From: Bacillota bacterium
GTDB lineage: Bacteria > Bacillota_I > Bacilli_A > Erysipelotrichales > Erysipelotrichaceae
Assembly: GCA_023388535.1 (NCBI GenBank)
Contig: JAEWFZ010000024.1
Coordinates: 19,921-83,920 of the forward strand
Direction of reading: 5' to 3'
DNA length: 64,000 nucleotides
Of this stretch, positions 26,229 to 36,512 are shown piece after piece; positions within the stretch are counted from its first letter, which is position 1, and every line of letters starts with the position of its first letter. The position numbers and the translations under genes are program-made. The notes under the pieces are model-generated. The model saw only the letters and a list, made by a program, of their open reading frames with translations, did no database searches and was not told the DNA's origin.

Positions 26229-27008
26229 ATGAAAAATATTGGATGGATTGATTCACATACCCATATGAATGACGAAATCTTCTATGAAAGCATGGAAGAA
26301 AACGTCAGTTTAATGAAGACCAACGAAGTTGTTTTGGCTAATTTGATATCCTATGATATCAAAGGATTAAAACGAGCCTTTGAACTACAAGCAATCTATG
26401 GTGATCTTTTTGATCATTCCGCCGGGGTCCATCCCCAATCGATTGGGGAAATGGAGGCCAAGGAACATCAAGAACTTTTAACTTATTTAGATCATCCTCA
26501 AATAATTGCGGTTGGTGAAATCGGCTTAGACTATCATTGGCATCCCGAACATAAAGAAGCTCAAAAGGAAATGTTTATTCATCAAATAGAGCTGGCGAAT
26601 CACATTAAAAAGCCAATCATGGTTCATTCGCGCGATGCCATGCAAGATACCTATCAAATACTGGAAAAACATCGCCCTCAATATGGCTGCATTATGCACT
26701 GTTTCAGTGGTTCCAAAGAAATGGCTTTGAAGTTTGTGGATTTAGGCTTTTATATTTCCTTAGCGGGGGTAATTACCTTTAAAAATGCCCGCGTTCCCTT
26801 GGAAGTCGCTCGAGCCGTTCCTTTAGAACATTTGTTAATTGAAACCGACGCGCCGTATTTAACGCCAGTACCGTATCGCGGTAAACGCAATCAATCGGCT
26901 TATACAAAATATGTTGGCGAGAAATTAGCAGAGATTAAAGAACTTGAGAATTCTACCGTCAAACAGCAACTGTATCAAAACTACCAAAAGCTCACTCAAA
27001 GAATATAA
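26229..27008 (+). CDS. tatD: TatD family metal-dependent deoxyribonuclease
   Basis: A 259-residue TIM-barrel nuclease. The metal site motifs are DSHTHMND near the start (H-x-H), GEIGLDYHW (metal-bridging Glu), MVHSRDA, MHCFSGS and ETDAPYL. The family has 3'-5' DNA and, in some cases, RNA or tRNA processing activity. In Bacillus the homologue (yabD) sits upstream of rnmV and ksgA; here it follows mnmE instead, a lineage rearrangement. Confidence 0.92.
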   Translation: MKNIGWIDSHTHMNDEIFYESMEENVSLMKTNEVVLANLISYDIKGLKRAFELQAIYGDLFDHSAGVHPQSIGEMEAKEHQELLTYLDHPQIIAVGEIGLDYHWHPEHKEAQKEMFIHQIELANHIKKPIMVHSRDAMQDTYQILEKHRPQYGCIMHCFSGSKEMALKFVDLGFYISLAGVITFKNARVPLEVARAVPLEHLLIETDAPYLTPVPYRGKRNQSAYTKYVGEKLAEIKELENSTVKQQLYQNYQKLTQRI

Positions 27009-27059
27009 AAGTTAGTGGTCCAAGAATCGCTGACTTTTTTCAAGAGAAAGGATTTATTT

Positions 27060-27866
27060 ATGTTTAAACGTCCAAAAAAATATCCCTACAAAGATACCAC
27101 CTTAGTCGTCTACTTAGTGTTAAGACTATTGGTGCTTTTTACCCTGGCTCACAATATCTACTTAAAACAATGGAGTAATGTCTTTCTAACGTTAATCACT
27201 TTATTTCTTTTAATCCTGCCTTCGATTATTGCTAAGCGCATCCAAGTCGAACTTCCAACCACCTTTGAAATTACCGTTTTAGTGTTTATTTTTGCGGCTG
27301 AAATCCTTGGTTCTTTGAGTAATTTCTATGGTCGTGTTTCTCATTGGGATACGATGCTACATACCATGACCGGTTTTATTGCTACGGGGGTTGGTTTTGC
27401 CATCATAGATATCTTGAACGAACAGGATAACTTTATTTTTAATATCGCACCGGCTTTTGTTGCTGTGGTTGGTTTTTGTTTTTCAATGACCGTTGGCGTG
27501 ATGTGGGAGTTTGGTGAGTATTTTATGGATCGCTATTTTTTAATGGACGGACAAAAAGATACCATCGTGGAACGAATTGCTTCGGTTCACTTAGTCGAAC
27601 CGATTGGGTCAGAAATGACCGTTATTGATGATATCTTGGAAACTCAGATTATTTATGTAAATAAAAATAATGAAAAAGACGTCTTAACCATTAAAGAAGG
27701 CTATCTTGATATCGGTTTAAACGATACCATGAAGGACTTACTGGTTAATATGCTTGGTTCCATAGTTTATTCAATCTTTGGTTGGCTATATTTAGAGAAT
27801 CGAGAAAAATATGGCTTGGCTGGAGAGTTTATTCCTCGTCGTCTAAAGTCCAAAAATGATCAATAA
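27060..27866 (+). CDS. multi-span membrane protein, DUF2238/YjdF-like
   Basis: A 268-residue integral membrane protein with five or six spans between about residues 15 and 170, and a last amphipathic span near 225-245. The segment SHWDTMLHTMTGF with two histidines, and the MWEFGEYF motif, are like those of DUF2238/YjdF proteins, whose function is unknown. ATG 27060 follows AGAAAGGA; an in-frame GTG at 27015 would overlap the end of the tatD leader and adds a non-conserved tail. It closes the long tilS operon and is followed by a terminator. Confidence 0.6.
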   Translation: MFKRPKKYPYKDTTLVVYLVLRLLVLFTLAHNIYLKQWSNVFLTLITLFLLILPSIIAKRIQVELPTTFEITVLVFIFAAEILGSLSNFYGRVSHWDTMLHTMTGFIATGVGFAIIDILNEQDNFIFNIAPAFVAVVGFCFSMTVGVMWEFGEYFMDRYFLMDGQKDTIVERIASVHLVEPIGSEMTVIDDILETQIIYVNKNNEKDVLTIKEGYLDIGLNDTMKDLLVNMLGSIVYSIFGWLYLENREKYGLAGEFIPRRLKSKNDQ

Positions 27867-27869
27867 AAG

Positions 27870-27902
27870 AACCAATCCTGATGATAAGGGATTGGTTTTT
27901 TT
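27870..27902. terminator. terminator of the tilS operon, convergent with PPK2 gene
   Basis: A 9-bp stem AACCAATCC/GGATTGGTT (27870-27878, 27889-27897) with T7 on the right; A-rich flank on the left could serve the minus strand. Confidence 0.8.
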
Positions 27903-27903
27903 A

Positions 27904-29379
27904 TTATTTATTATACTTTCGATGCTCGAGCACTTTTTCCATATGTTCGCTGGCATGTTGAATAAAATACTCTAAGACTTTGATTCTGGCTGACTTTTTG
28001 TCTTGACCTGAAATAATTATCCAAGGAGCATATTCGGTTGATGTACGGTTGACCATTTCATTCATATGCTCATCGTATTGTTCGAATTTTTCACGGTTAC
28101 GCCAATCTTCATCGGTAATCTTATAGGTCTTCATCGGATCGGTTTCGCGTTGTTTAAATCGATTCAGTTGTTCGTCTTTGTCAATGATAATTAAAAACTT
28201 AAGCACAAACATATCATCGTGAATCAATGATTTTTCGAAACCATTAATTTCTTCATAGGCTTGATTGGTACGGTGTTCCGGGGTAAGCTGTTCTATTTTT
28301 TCAACCATTACTCGACCATACCAGGAACGATCATAGATGGTAATATGACCCGACATGGGTAGCGTCTTATAGAAACGCCAGAGATAGTGGAACGCAAGTT
28401 CTTCCTTGGTTGGTGCTGCTGTGGTGGAAACATTGAATAAACGCGGATCCATTTTACGAGTCAGCCGTTTAATAGCGCCGCCTTTACCAGCCGCATCGGT
28501 TCCCTCAAAGACGACTACTCCAGAAATTTTATGTTCATACAGAGCATAGAGTACGTCCATCGCTTGATGCTGCAAACTACCAATAATACGATCGTATTCT
28601 TCTTCACTAATAGTTTCATTCAAATCAATTCGATCGAGCGGTTTATCATGTTGTTCGGGTAAAACAACCAAGGGATCTTCCTTTTTCACTAGAGCATCGC
28701 TCATCGCTTCTAAAGCAATTTTGAGGACTTCGCGGCCAGCATTTTTTTCATCATCGGAAACAATGATATGCCAAGGCGCCCCCTTGGATTGACTCCATTT
28801 GATAAGACGATCAAAATGTTCGAGATATTTGTCGTATTTCTTAAGTTGAATCAAATCCTTTTCGTCGACAAAGACATGTCTAAACGGATAGGAGCGGAGT
28901 TGATTGACGCGCTGTTTCATCTTTTCTTTGGATTGAACCACAAAGAATTTAAGTAAGACGATTTCATCGTTCAACATTAAATGCTCGAAATAGCGTAAAT
29001 CCTCCAGATAGGATTCTAAATCTTCATCGCTTAATTTTCGATTCATTAAGAGTTCATGATAATAAGAACGATCTAAAACAATAATTTGACCACGACGCGG
29101 GTATTGTCCCATATATTGGCGTAGATAAGGATAATGGGATTCGTTTTCACTCGTCGTTGAGAAACTGTTTACTTCATAGTAACGGGGATCGAGTTCTTTG
29201 ACTAAATCCTTGATTAAACTACTTCGTCCTGAGGATTCAAAACCATCGAAGACAATTAAGATAGGTTTTCCGATTTCCTGAAGTTGGCGATGAACATAGG
29301 CTAATTTAACACCCATATCGGAACGTTTTTCGGTGATTTTTTCCACTTTGTCTTTGGTTGCGATTATTTTTTTAAGCAT
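27904..29379 (-). CDS. pap: polyphosphate:AMP phosphotransferase, tandem PPK2 domains
   Basis: A 491-residue protein with two PPK2 (polyphosphate kinase 2) domains in tandem. The first has a changed P-loop GFESSGRSS at 46-54; the second has the canonical GTDAAGKGG near residue 290 and the lid/Walker B-like YDRSWYGR. In tandem-domain class II PPK2 enzymes the C-terminal half carries the activity of making ADP from AMP and polyP. ATG 29379 with AAAGGAG is preferred; an in-frame upstream start at 29454 would run through the promoter. No ppk1 or ppx gene is in the window. Confidence 0.85.
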   Translation of the reverse strand: MLKKIIATKDKVEKITEKRSDMGVKLAYVHRQLQEIGKPILIVFDGFESSGRSSLIKDLVKELDPRYYEVNSFSTTSENESHYPYLRQYMGQYPRRGQIIVLDRSYYHELLMNRKLSDEDLESYLEDLRYFEHLMLNDEIVLLKFFVVQSKEKMKQRVNQLRSYPFRHVFVDEKDLIQLKKYDKYLEHFDRLIKWSQSKGAPWHIIVSDDEKNAGREVLKIALEAMSDALVKKEDPLVVLPEQHDKPLDRIDLNETISEEEYDRIIGSLQHQAMDVLYALYEHKISGVVVFEGTDAAGKGGAIKRLTRKMDPRLFNVSTTAAPTKEELAFHYLWRFYKTLPMSGHITIYDRSWYGRVMVEKIEQLTPEHRTNQAYEEINGFEKSLIHDDMFVLKFLIIIDKDEQLNRFKQRETDPMKTYKITDEDWRNREKFEQYDEHMNEMVNRTSTEYAPWIIISGQDKKSARIKVLEYFIQHASEHMEKVLEHRKYNK

Positions 29380-29403
29380 AAAAGACTCCTTTAATTTGCT
29401 TAT

Positions 29404-29409
29404 ATTATA
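29404..29409 (-). promoter_or_regulatory. -10 element of the PPK2 gene
   Basis: TATAAT on the minus strand, about 24 bp before the start codon. It is divergent from the purB promoter. Confidence 0.45.
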
Positions 29410-29494
29410 ACTTAGATACCTAAGCAGGTGAATAGGCTCATCGTCTTTATTCACAGATTGATGCTATCTTGCGTCAAAAAAGCGAAGCATTATT

Positions 29495-29503
29495 TGCTAT
29501 AAT
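29495..29503 (+). promoter_or_regulatory. extended -10 promoter of purB operon
   Basis: TGCTATAAT: consensus -10 with TGn extension, 20 bp before ATG 29523. The nearest -35-like hexamer, TTGCGT (29469-29474), is too far (23 bp), so the extension may do the work. Confidence 0.65.
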
Positions 29504-29522
29504 TATACTCAGGAGAAATATT

Positions 29523-30809
29523 ATGATAGAACGATATACAAATCCATATATGCGGGTGATTTTCAATGAAAATAACCGCTATCAAGCTTGGCTGGAAGTG
29601 GAACTTTTAGCCTGTGAAGCTTGGGGTGAATTAAATATTATTGATCCAGTCACTATTGCGAAACTACGTGAAAACGCCAGTTTTGATATAGAACGAATCA
29701 AAGCCTTGGAATTAGAAACCAAACACGACGTAATTGCTTTTACCCGTGCGGTTTCTGAAACTTTAGGGGCAGAACGAAAATGGATTCATTATGGTTTAAC
29801 CAGCACCGATGTGGTCGATACCGCCAATGGTTATCTGTTTAAACAGGCCAATCACTATCTTCGTGAAGCCATCTATAATGTAATGGAAGTTATTAAAAGC
29901 AAAGCCCTACGTTATAAATATACCCCGATGATTGGGCGTACTCATGGCATCCATGCGGAAATAACCACCTTTGGTCATACCATGGCCCTCTGGTTGGAAG
30001 AAATGCGACGCAACTTAAAACGCTTTGAAGAAGCGGCGCAAATGGTGGAAGTTGGAAAAATCAGTGGGGCGGTTGGAACGTTCGCTAATACGCCTCCATT
30101 TGTTCAAGATTATGTCTGTCAACAATTGGGTTTAAGTTCAAGCGTTATCTCCACCCAAGTTTTACAACGCGATCGTCATGCTCAATATTTTGCTACACTA
30201 GCTCTGATTGGCAGCAGTCTGGAAAAGTTTGCGACCCAGATTCGTTTATTACAACAAACCGAACTGGCTGAGGTGGCCGAGTACTTTAGTCCACATCAAA
30301 AAGGCTCAAGTGCCATGCCCCATAAACACAATCCAATAGCAAGTGAAAATCTAGTTGGCGTATCACGACTATTACGCGGTTATATGGTTAGTGCCTTTGA
30401 AAATAACGCGCTCTGGCATCAACGCGATATCTCCCATTCCTCGGTAGAGCGGGTGATTATTCCCGATGCCATTTGTTTGCTTGAATATGCGCTTACCCGT
30501 TTTGCTAGAACTTTAGAAAGTTTGATTGTCTATGAAGATAAGATGTTAGAAAACATTAGTCTTACCCACAATATAGTTTATTCCGGTGGGGTTCTATTGG
30601 CTTTGATAGAGGCTGGTTATAGTCGTGAAGAAGCTTATGACTTAATTCAGCCGCTTACCTTTGAAGCTTATGAAAATAAAAGAGACTTTAAGCAACTCGT
30701 TGAAGATTTAAATATTTTGGATGAGAGTCAGATAGCCGCAATCTTTGATCCGCGCTATCATTTGAAAAATATCGATGAAATATATAGAAGGATGGGACTT
30801 GTCGAATGA
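29523..30809 (+). CDS. purB: adenylosuccinate lyase
   Basis: A 428-residue fumarase-superfamily enzyme acting twice in purine synthesis (SAICAR to AICAR and adenylosuccinate to AMP). The signature [11 protein letters not shown] is near residue 261, with GRTHGIHAE as the second conserved region. ATG 29523 has CAGGAGAAA upstream; the frame continues farther upstream into the promoter. The end overlaps fhs by four bases (ATGA). No other pur genes are in the window, so it may mainly serve AMP formation and salvage. Confidence 0.96.
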   Translation: MIERYTNPYMRVIFNENNRYQAWLEVELLACEAWGELNIIDPVTIAKLRENASFDIERIKALELETKHDVIAFTRAVSETLGAERKWIHYGLTSTDVVDTANGYLFKQANHYLREAIYNVMEVIKSKALRYKYTPMIGRTHGIHAEITTFGHTMALWLEEMRRNLKRFEEAAQMVEVGKISGAVGTFANTPPFVQDYVCQQLGLSSSVISTQVLQRDRHAQYFATLALIGSSLEKFATQIRLLQQTELAEVAEYFSPHQKGSSAMPHKHNPIASENLVGVSRLLRGYMVSAFENNALWHQRDISHSSVERVIIPDAICLLEYALTRFARTLESLIVYEDKMLENISLTHNIVYSGGVLLALIEAGYSREEAYDLIQPLTFEAYENKRDFKQLVEDLNILDESQIAAIFDPRYHLKNIDEIYRRMGLVE

Positions 30810-32461
30810 AAACAGATTTACAAATTGCTCAAGAAGCCGTTTTAGAACCAATAAATAACATCGCTAAAAAAGCTGGAATTGATCTCAAATACTTAGAACA
30901 ATACGGCTCAAGTAAAGCGAAAGTTTCTCTTGATTATTTGAAAGACGCCACCAACCAAGATGGAAAACTGGTCTTGGTTACCGCTATAAACCCAACCAAA
31001 GCGGGGGAAGGTAAAAGCACGACTACGGTTGGCTTGGTAGATGGTTTAAACAAAATTGGCGTCAAAGCCATTGGAGCTTTAAGAGAACCAAGCATGGGTC
31101 CCGTTTTTGGCATGAAAGGTGGAGCCGCCGGTGGTGGATATGCCCAAGTCGTTCCCATGGAAGATATTAACTTACATTTTACCGGTGATATGCATGCGAT
31201 TACCTCGGCCAACAATTTAATATCGGCGATGATCGATAACCATATTTTTCAAGGCAATCAATTAAATTTTGATTTAGATCGAATTGAATTTAAACGTTGC
31301 TTAGATATGAACGATCGAGCGCTCCGTCAAATTGAAATCAAAATCCGCAAAAACAGCCAACGCAAGGAAAGCTTTAATATTACCGTCGCTTCGGAGATTA
31401 TGGCAATCCTTTGTTTAGCCGATGGGATGGAAGATTTAAAAGTTCGACTAGGTAGAATTTTAGTGGGATATAGTGTCGAGGACGAGCCAATTTTCTTAGA
31501 ACAATTGGATGTCGTTGGGGCGGTAGCTTTAATACTTAAAGAAGCGATGAAACCCAATTTAGTTCAAACCTTGGAAAACAATCCCGTCTTTATTCATGGT
31601 GGTCCATTCGCGAATATTGCTCATGGTTGTAACTCGGTACTCGCGACTAAAATGGCCTTAAAAGCTGGTCAAGTAGTCATCACAGAGGCCGGCTTTGGAG
31701 CCGATTTAGGCGCCGAAAAGTTTCTTAATATAAAATGTCGTCTTAACGATTTAAAGCCTTCAGCAATCGTATTAGTGGCTACCATCCGGGCTTTAAAGCT
31801 GCACGGTGGGGTTGCTTTTGAAGATTTGGATGAAGAAAATACTCCAGCCTTGCTTGAAGGTAGTGAAAATCTTGCTAAACATATTGAAACCATCAAAGCC
31901 TTCAATCTACCAGTTTTAGTGGCTTTAAATGTATTTTCAAAAGACACGGCTAAGGAAATAGAAACTCTAAAAGCTTGGTGTCAAGAACAAGGCGTCGATT
32001 TGGCCATTTCCGAAGTATGGGAAAAGGGCGGTCAAGGCGCCATCGATTTAGCCACTAAGCTAATGAAGCTTATTGAACAACCACAAACCTTACGCAGCAC
32101 CTATAGTTTAGACGATAGTTTTGAAACAAAATTAGAAAAAATTGTTCAAAAGGTATATGGTGGCCAAGGGGTGATTTTGACCGATCAAGCCAAACAACAA
32201 CTGGAAAACTATCGAGCTATGGGTCTGGATAAACTACCAATATGTATGGCCAAGACCCAATATTCACTCTCCGATGATGAAAAGAAATTAGGACGTCCAA
32301 AAGATTTTACAATTACAATTAGGGAAATACGCCTCTCTAATGGGGCTGGCTTTCTCGTATGTTTAACTGGTAAAGTCATGACCATGCCTGGCTTGCCGAA
32401 AGTACCGGTCGCCACTAAAATGGATGTCTTAGACGATGGAAGTGCTCAAGGACTGTTTTAA
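30806..32461 (+). CDS. fhs: formate-tetrahydrofolate ligase
   Basis: A 551-residue ATP-dependent ligase making 10-formyl-THF from formate. The P-loop-like [13 protein letters not shown] is near residue 66 and the [11 protein letters not shown] segment near 108. The length matches the family. It is coupled to purB (ATGA) and to queT (TAATG). 10-formyl-THF feeds purine synthesis and initiator tRNA, which fits the purB pairing. Confidence 0.97.
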   Translation: MKTDLQIAQEAVLEPINNIAKKAGIDLKYLEQYGSSKAKVSLDYLKDATNQDGKLVLVTAINPTKAGEGKSTTTVGLVDGLNKIGVKAIGALREPSMGPVFGMKGGAAGGGYAQVVPMEDINLHFTGDMHAITSANNLISAMIDNHIFQGNQLNFDLDRIEFKRCLDMNDRALRQIEIKIRKNSQRKESFNITVASEIMAILCLADGMEDLKVRLGRILVGYSVEDEPIFLEQLDVVGAVALILKEAMKPNLVQTLENNPVFIHGGPFANIAHGCNSVLATKMALKAGQVVITEAGFGADLGAEKFLNIKCRLNDLKPSAIVLVATIRALKLHGGVAFEDLDEENTPALLEGSENLAKHIETIKAFNLPVLVALNVFSKDTAKEIETLKAWCQEQGVDLAISEVWEKGGQGAIDLATKLMKLIEQPQTLRSTYSLDDSFETKLEKIVQKVYGGQGVILTDQAKQQLENYRAMGLDKLPICMAKTQYSLSDDEKKLGRPKDFTITIREIRLSNGAGFLVCLTGKVMTMPGLPKVPVATKMDVLDDGSAQGLF

Positions 32462-32940
32462 TGAAATTAAGAGATTTTATCTTCCAAGGCTTACTGGCCG
32501 CTAGTTATGTCGTTTTAACGCTGGTAAGCGCTGGACTTTCTTACGGTCCGATCCAATTTCGAGTTTCGGAAGTTTTGTTAATATTGGTCTTTTTTAGACC
32601 GAAACATGCTATTGGTATTGTCCTTGGTACCTTTATCGCTAATGTACTGGGATCGCCCTATGGTTTGGATTGGATTGTCGGTACTTTAGCGACGCTAGTA
32701 GCTTTAGTATTGATGATTAAGCTTGCATCATGGCGTTGGTTGGCGTTATTAATGCCAACGCTGAGTAATGGATTGTTAATTGGTTGGTTAATTTGGTTCT
32801 CTACCAATCAGCAGGTACCGTTTTTACCCGCCACTGTGACGGTTGCTTTTGGTGAATTTGTCGTTACCTTTATCCTCGGTAGTTTAATTCTTAAATGGAT
32901 GGATGGAAATAATGCGTTGAAGGAGATTTTGTGTCAATGA
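32461..32940 (+). CDS. queT: QueT-like ECF transporter S component (queuosine precursor)
   Basis: A 159-residue membrane protein with five spans. The motif GPIQFRVSE near residue 24 and the region PYGLDWIVGTLATL match the QueT family, the substrate-binding S component of energy-coupling-factor transporters for queuosine precursors. No preQ1 riboswitch can be seen since the gene is internal to an operon. No ECF A/T components lie nearby, so it would use the shared module. It overlaps fhs by one base and the next gene by four (ATGA). Confidence 0.85.
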   Translation: MKLRDFIFQGLLAASYVVLTLVSAGLSYGPIQFRVSEVLLILVFFRPKHAIGIVLGTFIANVLGSPYGLDWIVGTLATLVALVLMIKLASWRWLALLMPTLSNGLLIGWLIWFSTNQQVPFLPATVTVAFGEFVVTFILGSLILKWMDGNNALKEILCQ

Positions 32941-33554
32941 GTTTTTTAAATAAAGGATGGATGAAGCCGGTTTGGATGATGCTCGGCTTTGTTTTAATCG
33001 GTTTAGGAATCGCTCTTTTCTTTATTTCTGATATTGGATCGAATCCATTATCGACTTTGGTAGAAGGGATTATGAAGCAAACGGGCATGTTATTTGGCAC
33101 GGTTAACCTAATCGCTAGTTTTATCTTATTAATTATTGCCTATCCTTCGACCAAGAAGTTTTTTGGTATCGGTACGATATTGAATATGGTTTTGATTGGC
33201 TATTTAGTTGATTTCTGGAGTTATCTATTAAACTACCAGGTGATTCAAAATAATTTGTTGCTTTCGCTAATTATTAGTTGTCTGGGGACATTGGTCTTAG
33301 CGCTTGGGGTAGCTTTATATATGTATGTTGATCTTGGCTATGGACCGTATGAAATGTTTATGGAAATGATCGTGATTAAAACCAAATGGCCGATTGCGAC
33401 GGCGCGCACGATTCAAGAAATTTTAATTTTAGTGATTGGTATTGTATTGGGTGGTCGATATGGCTTAGGCACCATCATCAATGCTTTAGCCACCGGCTAT
33501 TTAATAACCTTCTTTTTGAAATGGATAAAGCGCGGGTTAGGAGAAATAAACTGA
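32937..33554 (+). CDS. YczE/YyaS/YitT family membrane protein
   Basis: A 205-residue protein with five spans. The sequence GFVLIGLGIALFFISDIGSNP at the start and GYGPYEMFM near 135 resemble the YczE/YyaS/YitT family; its role is unknown. The start ATG 32937 overlaps the queT stop (ATGA); a GTG at 32931, better spaced from AAGGAG, is the alternative. It is part of the purB-prs operon. Confidence 0.75.
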   Translation: MSFLNKGWMKPVWMMLGFVLIGLGIALFFISDIGSNPLSTLVEGIMKQTGMLFGTVNLIASFILLIIAYPSTKKFFGIGTILNMVLIGYLVDFWSYLLNYQVIQNNLLLSLIISCLGTLVLALGVALYMYVDLGYGPYEMFMEMIVIKTKWPIATARTIQEILILVIGIVLGGRYGLGTIINALATGYLITFFLKWIKRGLGEIN

Positions 33555-33555
33555 G

Positions 33556-34296
33556 ATGAAAGTATTTATTGTTGGCGATACCCATCACGATTTAGATTTA
33601 GAAAAAATAAATCGCGAAAATCTGGCTCGACTCAAGATCAGTAACGATGATATCCTAGTTCATCTTGGCGATATTGGGGTTCCTTATTTTGGTCAAGAAA
33701 ACGATGCAATCTATGATTATTATCGATCGTTACCCTTTGACATTATTGTTAATTTGGGTAATCACGAAAATTATCCTTGGATTTTAAAACAACCCATTAT
33801 TGAAAAGTATTCCGCTAAGGGTTATCGGCTCGCGGAAAATATATTCGCTCCCTTGATTGGTGAAATCGCCAACATTTCTTCAACGAAACTATGGTTTTAT
33901 CCGGGCGGTTATAGTATTGACTATTTTTATCGGCGCTGGGGAGAGAGTGTTTTTGCTGAAGAGCTACCCACCAAAAAGGCTAGTGATGCAGCGATTGAAA
34001 AGCTAATAAACTCTGGTGGGGTTGATGTGATTATCTCACACGATGGACCGAGAGAATTTATTGTTTCTCAATTTGGATATCCAATTCAGCCTCAATCACG
34101 ACATTACAGCGATCTTTCTGGCAGCGCAGAAACACGGGTTCACCCAGCCTTTGCCTTGGATGAAATCTATTTAAATCATCCCGACCTATATCAGCGCTGG
34201 TATTTTGGTCATCACCATAAAGATTATTGTCATGGTAAACTTTGTTGTTTATTTAATAAAATTGAGGTGTTGGAGCTAGGAGAAAACAGTGCTTGA
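33556..34296 (+). CDS. calcineurin-like metallophosphoesterase
   Basis: A 246-residue two-metal phosphoesterase. Motifs in order: GDTHHD (D-x-H), HLGDIG (G-D), LGNHEN (G-N-H-E), ISHDGP and FGHHH near the end. The substrate is not clear; the nearest known relatives cleave phosphodiesters, nucleotides or phosphoproteins. It starts one base after the previous stop and overlaps rnmV by eight. Confidence 0.87.
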   Translation: MKVFIVGDTHHDLDLEKINRENLARLKISNDDILVHLGDIGVPYFGQENDAIYDYYRSLPFDIIVNLGNHENYPWILKQPIIEKYSAKGYRLAENIFAPLIGEIANISSTKLWFYPGGYSIDYFYRRWGESVFAEELPTKKASDAAIEKLINSGGVDVIISHDGPREFIVSQFGYPIQPQSRHYSDLSGSAETRVHPAFALDEIYLNHPDLYQRWYFGHHHKDYCHGKLCCLFNKIEVLELGENSA

Positions 34297-34825
34297 GATT
34301 TCAGAAATCATTATTGTAGAAGGAAAAAATGATGCGAATAAAGTCTTATCTTGTGTGAAAGCCGATGTTTTAATAACGTCAGGAACCCATTTTTCAAAAG
34401 ATTTTCTCAAGCATTTGAAAATATTATCGGCCACAAGAGGTATAATTGTAATGACCGATGATGATTATCCAGGCCGTTATATCCGCGACGCGATCGATCA
34501 AGTTATCGATGGGGTAAAGCATGCTTATGTCTTTAATCGAGATAGTCGTAAAAATAAGAAAATCGGAGTTGAACACGCCTCCAAAGCCGCGATACTGAAA
34601 GCCTTGGAGAATCTAACCAGCTATCAAGCTCAGAAAGATAGTTTGAGTCTTGAAGAATTCTATGATTTGGGACTTCAAGGTAAATCGGACAGTCGTCAAT
34701 TACGCCACCAACTATGCCAAGCTTTATCGCTGCCAGTGATGAATGCTAAACGCTTATTCAAAGCTTTGAATCAATTAGGTTATACCCGAAAGGAGATAGC
34801 AAGTTATGTCGACAATAGCCAATAG
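34289..34825 (+). CDS. rnmV: ribonuclease M5
   Basis: A 178-residue Toprim-domain nuclease that matures 5S rRNA. The Toprim motifs are EGKND near residue 11 and the acidic TDDDYPG near 56. The start is GTG 34289 with TAGGAG before it; no ATG lies nearby in frame. It overlaps both neighbours (8 bp and 20 bp) and precedes ksgA, as in Bacilli. Confidence 0.93.
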   Translation: MLEISEIIIVEGKNDANKVLSCVKADVLITSGTHFSKDFLKHLKILSATRGIIVMTDDDYPGRYIRDAIDQVIDGVKHAYVFNRDSRKNKKIGVEHASKAAILKALENLTSYQAQKDSLSLEEFYDLGLQGKSDSRQLRHQLCQALSLPVMNAKRLFKALNQLGYTRKEIASYVDNSQ

Positions 34826-35630
34826 GAAAGTGACTATGGGGCTTTTAGAAAAATATAATTTACAAGCTAAAAAACGTTTAGGCCAAAACTTTATTGTCGA
34901 TCCTTCGGTGGTTGTTGCGATAGCTGAAAAAAGCCAAATCGAAGCCGATAGCACGATTTTGGAAATCGGACCGGGTTTAGGGGCGCTGACTCAACAATTA
35001 GCGAAAAGAGCCAAGCAGGTGATTGCGGTAGAAGTTGACCCGGACATGGTAGAAGTTTTAGAACATGAATTATCAATGGACAATGTCAAAGTAGTTCATC
35101 AGGATTTTTTAGATATGGACTTATCTGTGCTTAAAGATGAAAAATTAATGGTAGTAGCAAATGTCCCGTATTACATAACCACACCGATTCTCTTTAAATT
35201 AATCGAATCGAAACTGCCCTTAGTTTCTATTACCTTAATGATTCAAAAAGAATTAGCCGATCGTTTAAGCGCCAAGGTTAATACCAAAGAATACAACGCT
35301 TTATCGTTGATGATTGCTTATTTATATCAAATCAAACCGATTCTACAAATACCGAAACAATGTTTTCATCCTAAACCAAAAGTCGATAGTACCGTCATTC
35401 AATTGCTTCCAACCAAGCAAAAAGAGGTTGAAAATGAAGCGGCATTCTTCGAGTTTTTAAAAACATCGTTTCAAATGAAACGTAAGACCTTGGTTAATAA
35501 CTTAAAGACCATTATTGAAAGAGAAGAAATAGAAGCCGTTCTCACGGAATTGAAAATAGCCACCGATATCCGAGCCGAAGGAGTATCGTTAGAACAGTTC
35601 ATTAAGATTTATCGGAGTTTGTATGAGTGA
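34806..35630 (+). CDS. ksgA: 16S rRNA (adenine1518/1519-N6) dimethyltransferase
   Basis: A 274-residue SAM-dependent methyltransferase of late 30S maturation. The N-terminal LGQNF (25-29), the SAM motif EIGPGLGALT and the catalytic NVPYY segment are present. ATG 34806 is chosen since the 20 residues before LGQNF resemble the conserved lead-in of the family and AAGGAG lies upstream; a second ATG at 34836 with AGGAA is a weaker option. It overlaps rnmV and ispE. Confidence 0.96.
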   Translation: MSTIANRKVTMGLLEKYNLQAKKRLGQNFIVDPSVVVAIAEKSQIEADSTILEIGPGLGALTQQLAKRAKQVIAVEVDPDMVEVLEHELSMDNVKVVHQDFLDMDLSVLKDEKLMVVANVPYYITTPILFKLIESKLPLVSITLMIQKELADRLSAKVNTKEYNALSLMIAYLYQIKPILQIPKQCFHPKPKVDSTVIQLLPTKQKEVENEAAFFEFLKTSFQMKRKTLVNNLKTIIEREEIEAVLTELKIATDIRAEGVSLEQFIKIYRSLYE

Positions 35631-36483
35631 TCGAATAAAAGCCTATGCTAAAGTCAATTTAGGACTACAAGTTATTAGAAAACGAGCCGATGGTTATCAT
35701 GATTTAAGAATGGTCATGGCACCGATTGATTTGTTTGATTCCATCCATATCGCTCCCTATCGGGAAATGATTATTCAATCAGACAAATGGTATTTACCTA
35801 ATGATGATCGCAATACGGTGTTTAAAGCGCTCTCGTTAATGCAAGAAAAATACCAAATTGATCAAAACTATGCGATTAGAATGATTAAAAACATTCCCAC
35901 CCAAGCTGGGCTAGCCGGCGGTAGTACCGATGCGGCGGCAATGATCAATTACTTAAACGAAAGTCATAACTTAAATTTAAGTGATCAAGAATTAATCGAC
36001 CTAGCGGTTCAAGTCGGTGCCGATGTTCCTTTCTGTCTGTTTAAAAAACCGGCCTTGGTGGAAGGCATTGGCGAAAAGATTCAGTTCTTAGAAGGGGATT
36101 TTAATTTCTATTTATTTATTATCAAACCTAAATTTGGCGTCAGTACCAGCGGCTTATTTCAATCTTTAACGATTCAACCTAGCAGCAATGATAAATTTGA
36201 GAACTTGGTAAAAGGCATCGAAACCAATCACTACGATTTAATCCAAGCTAATTTAATGAATGATTTACAAGCCAGAGCGATTGAAATGAATCCAGATATT
36301 CAAAAAGTAATTGATGATTTATTAAGTTTTGGCTTTGATAACGCCAGCATGACCGGTTCTGGATCGGTTGTTTTTGGCATCACTCAAAATGAAGAACTTT
36401 GTAATCAAGCCGTCAATAGATTCTTTTTGAAGTATCCTTTTGTTAAAAAATGCAGGATTATTCATAAGAACATCCAAAATTAA
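35623..36483 (+). CDS. ispE: 4-diphosphocytidyl-2-C-methyl-D-erythritol kinase
   Basis: A 286-residue GHMP kinase of the MEP isoprenoid pathway. The ATP-binding motif PTQAGLAGGSTDAA is near residue 91, with KAYAKVNLGL at the start and MTGSGSVVFG near the end. It shows that the organism makes isoprenoids by the non-mevalonate route. It overlaps ksgA by eight bases. In Bacillus several genes separate ksgA from ispE; they are missing here. Confidence 0.95.
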   Translation: MSDRIKAYAKVNLGLQVIRKRADGYHDLRMVMAPIDLFDSIHIAPYREMIIQSDKWYLPNDDRNTVFKALSLMQEKYQIDQNYAIRMIKNIPTQAGLAGGSTDAAAMINYLNESHNLNLSDQELIDLAVQVGADVPFCLFKKPALVEGIGEKIQFLEGDFNFYLFIIKPKFGVSTSGLFQSLTIQPSSNDKFENLVKGIETNHYDLIQANLMNDLQARAIEMNPDIQKVIDDLLSFGFDNASMTGSGSVVFGITQNEELCNQAVNRFFLKYPFVKKCRIIHKNIQN

Positions 36484-36512
36484 GGTACAATGATATAGGA
36501 AAGGAAGATTAT

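Noticed and set aside
32461..32940. preQ1 riboswitch before queT
   Set aside because: The gene overlaps the fhs stop, leaving no leader for a riboswitch.
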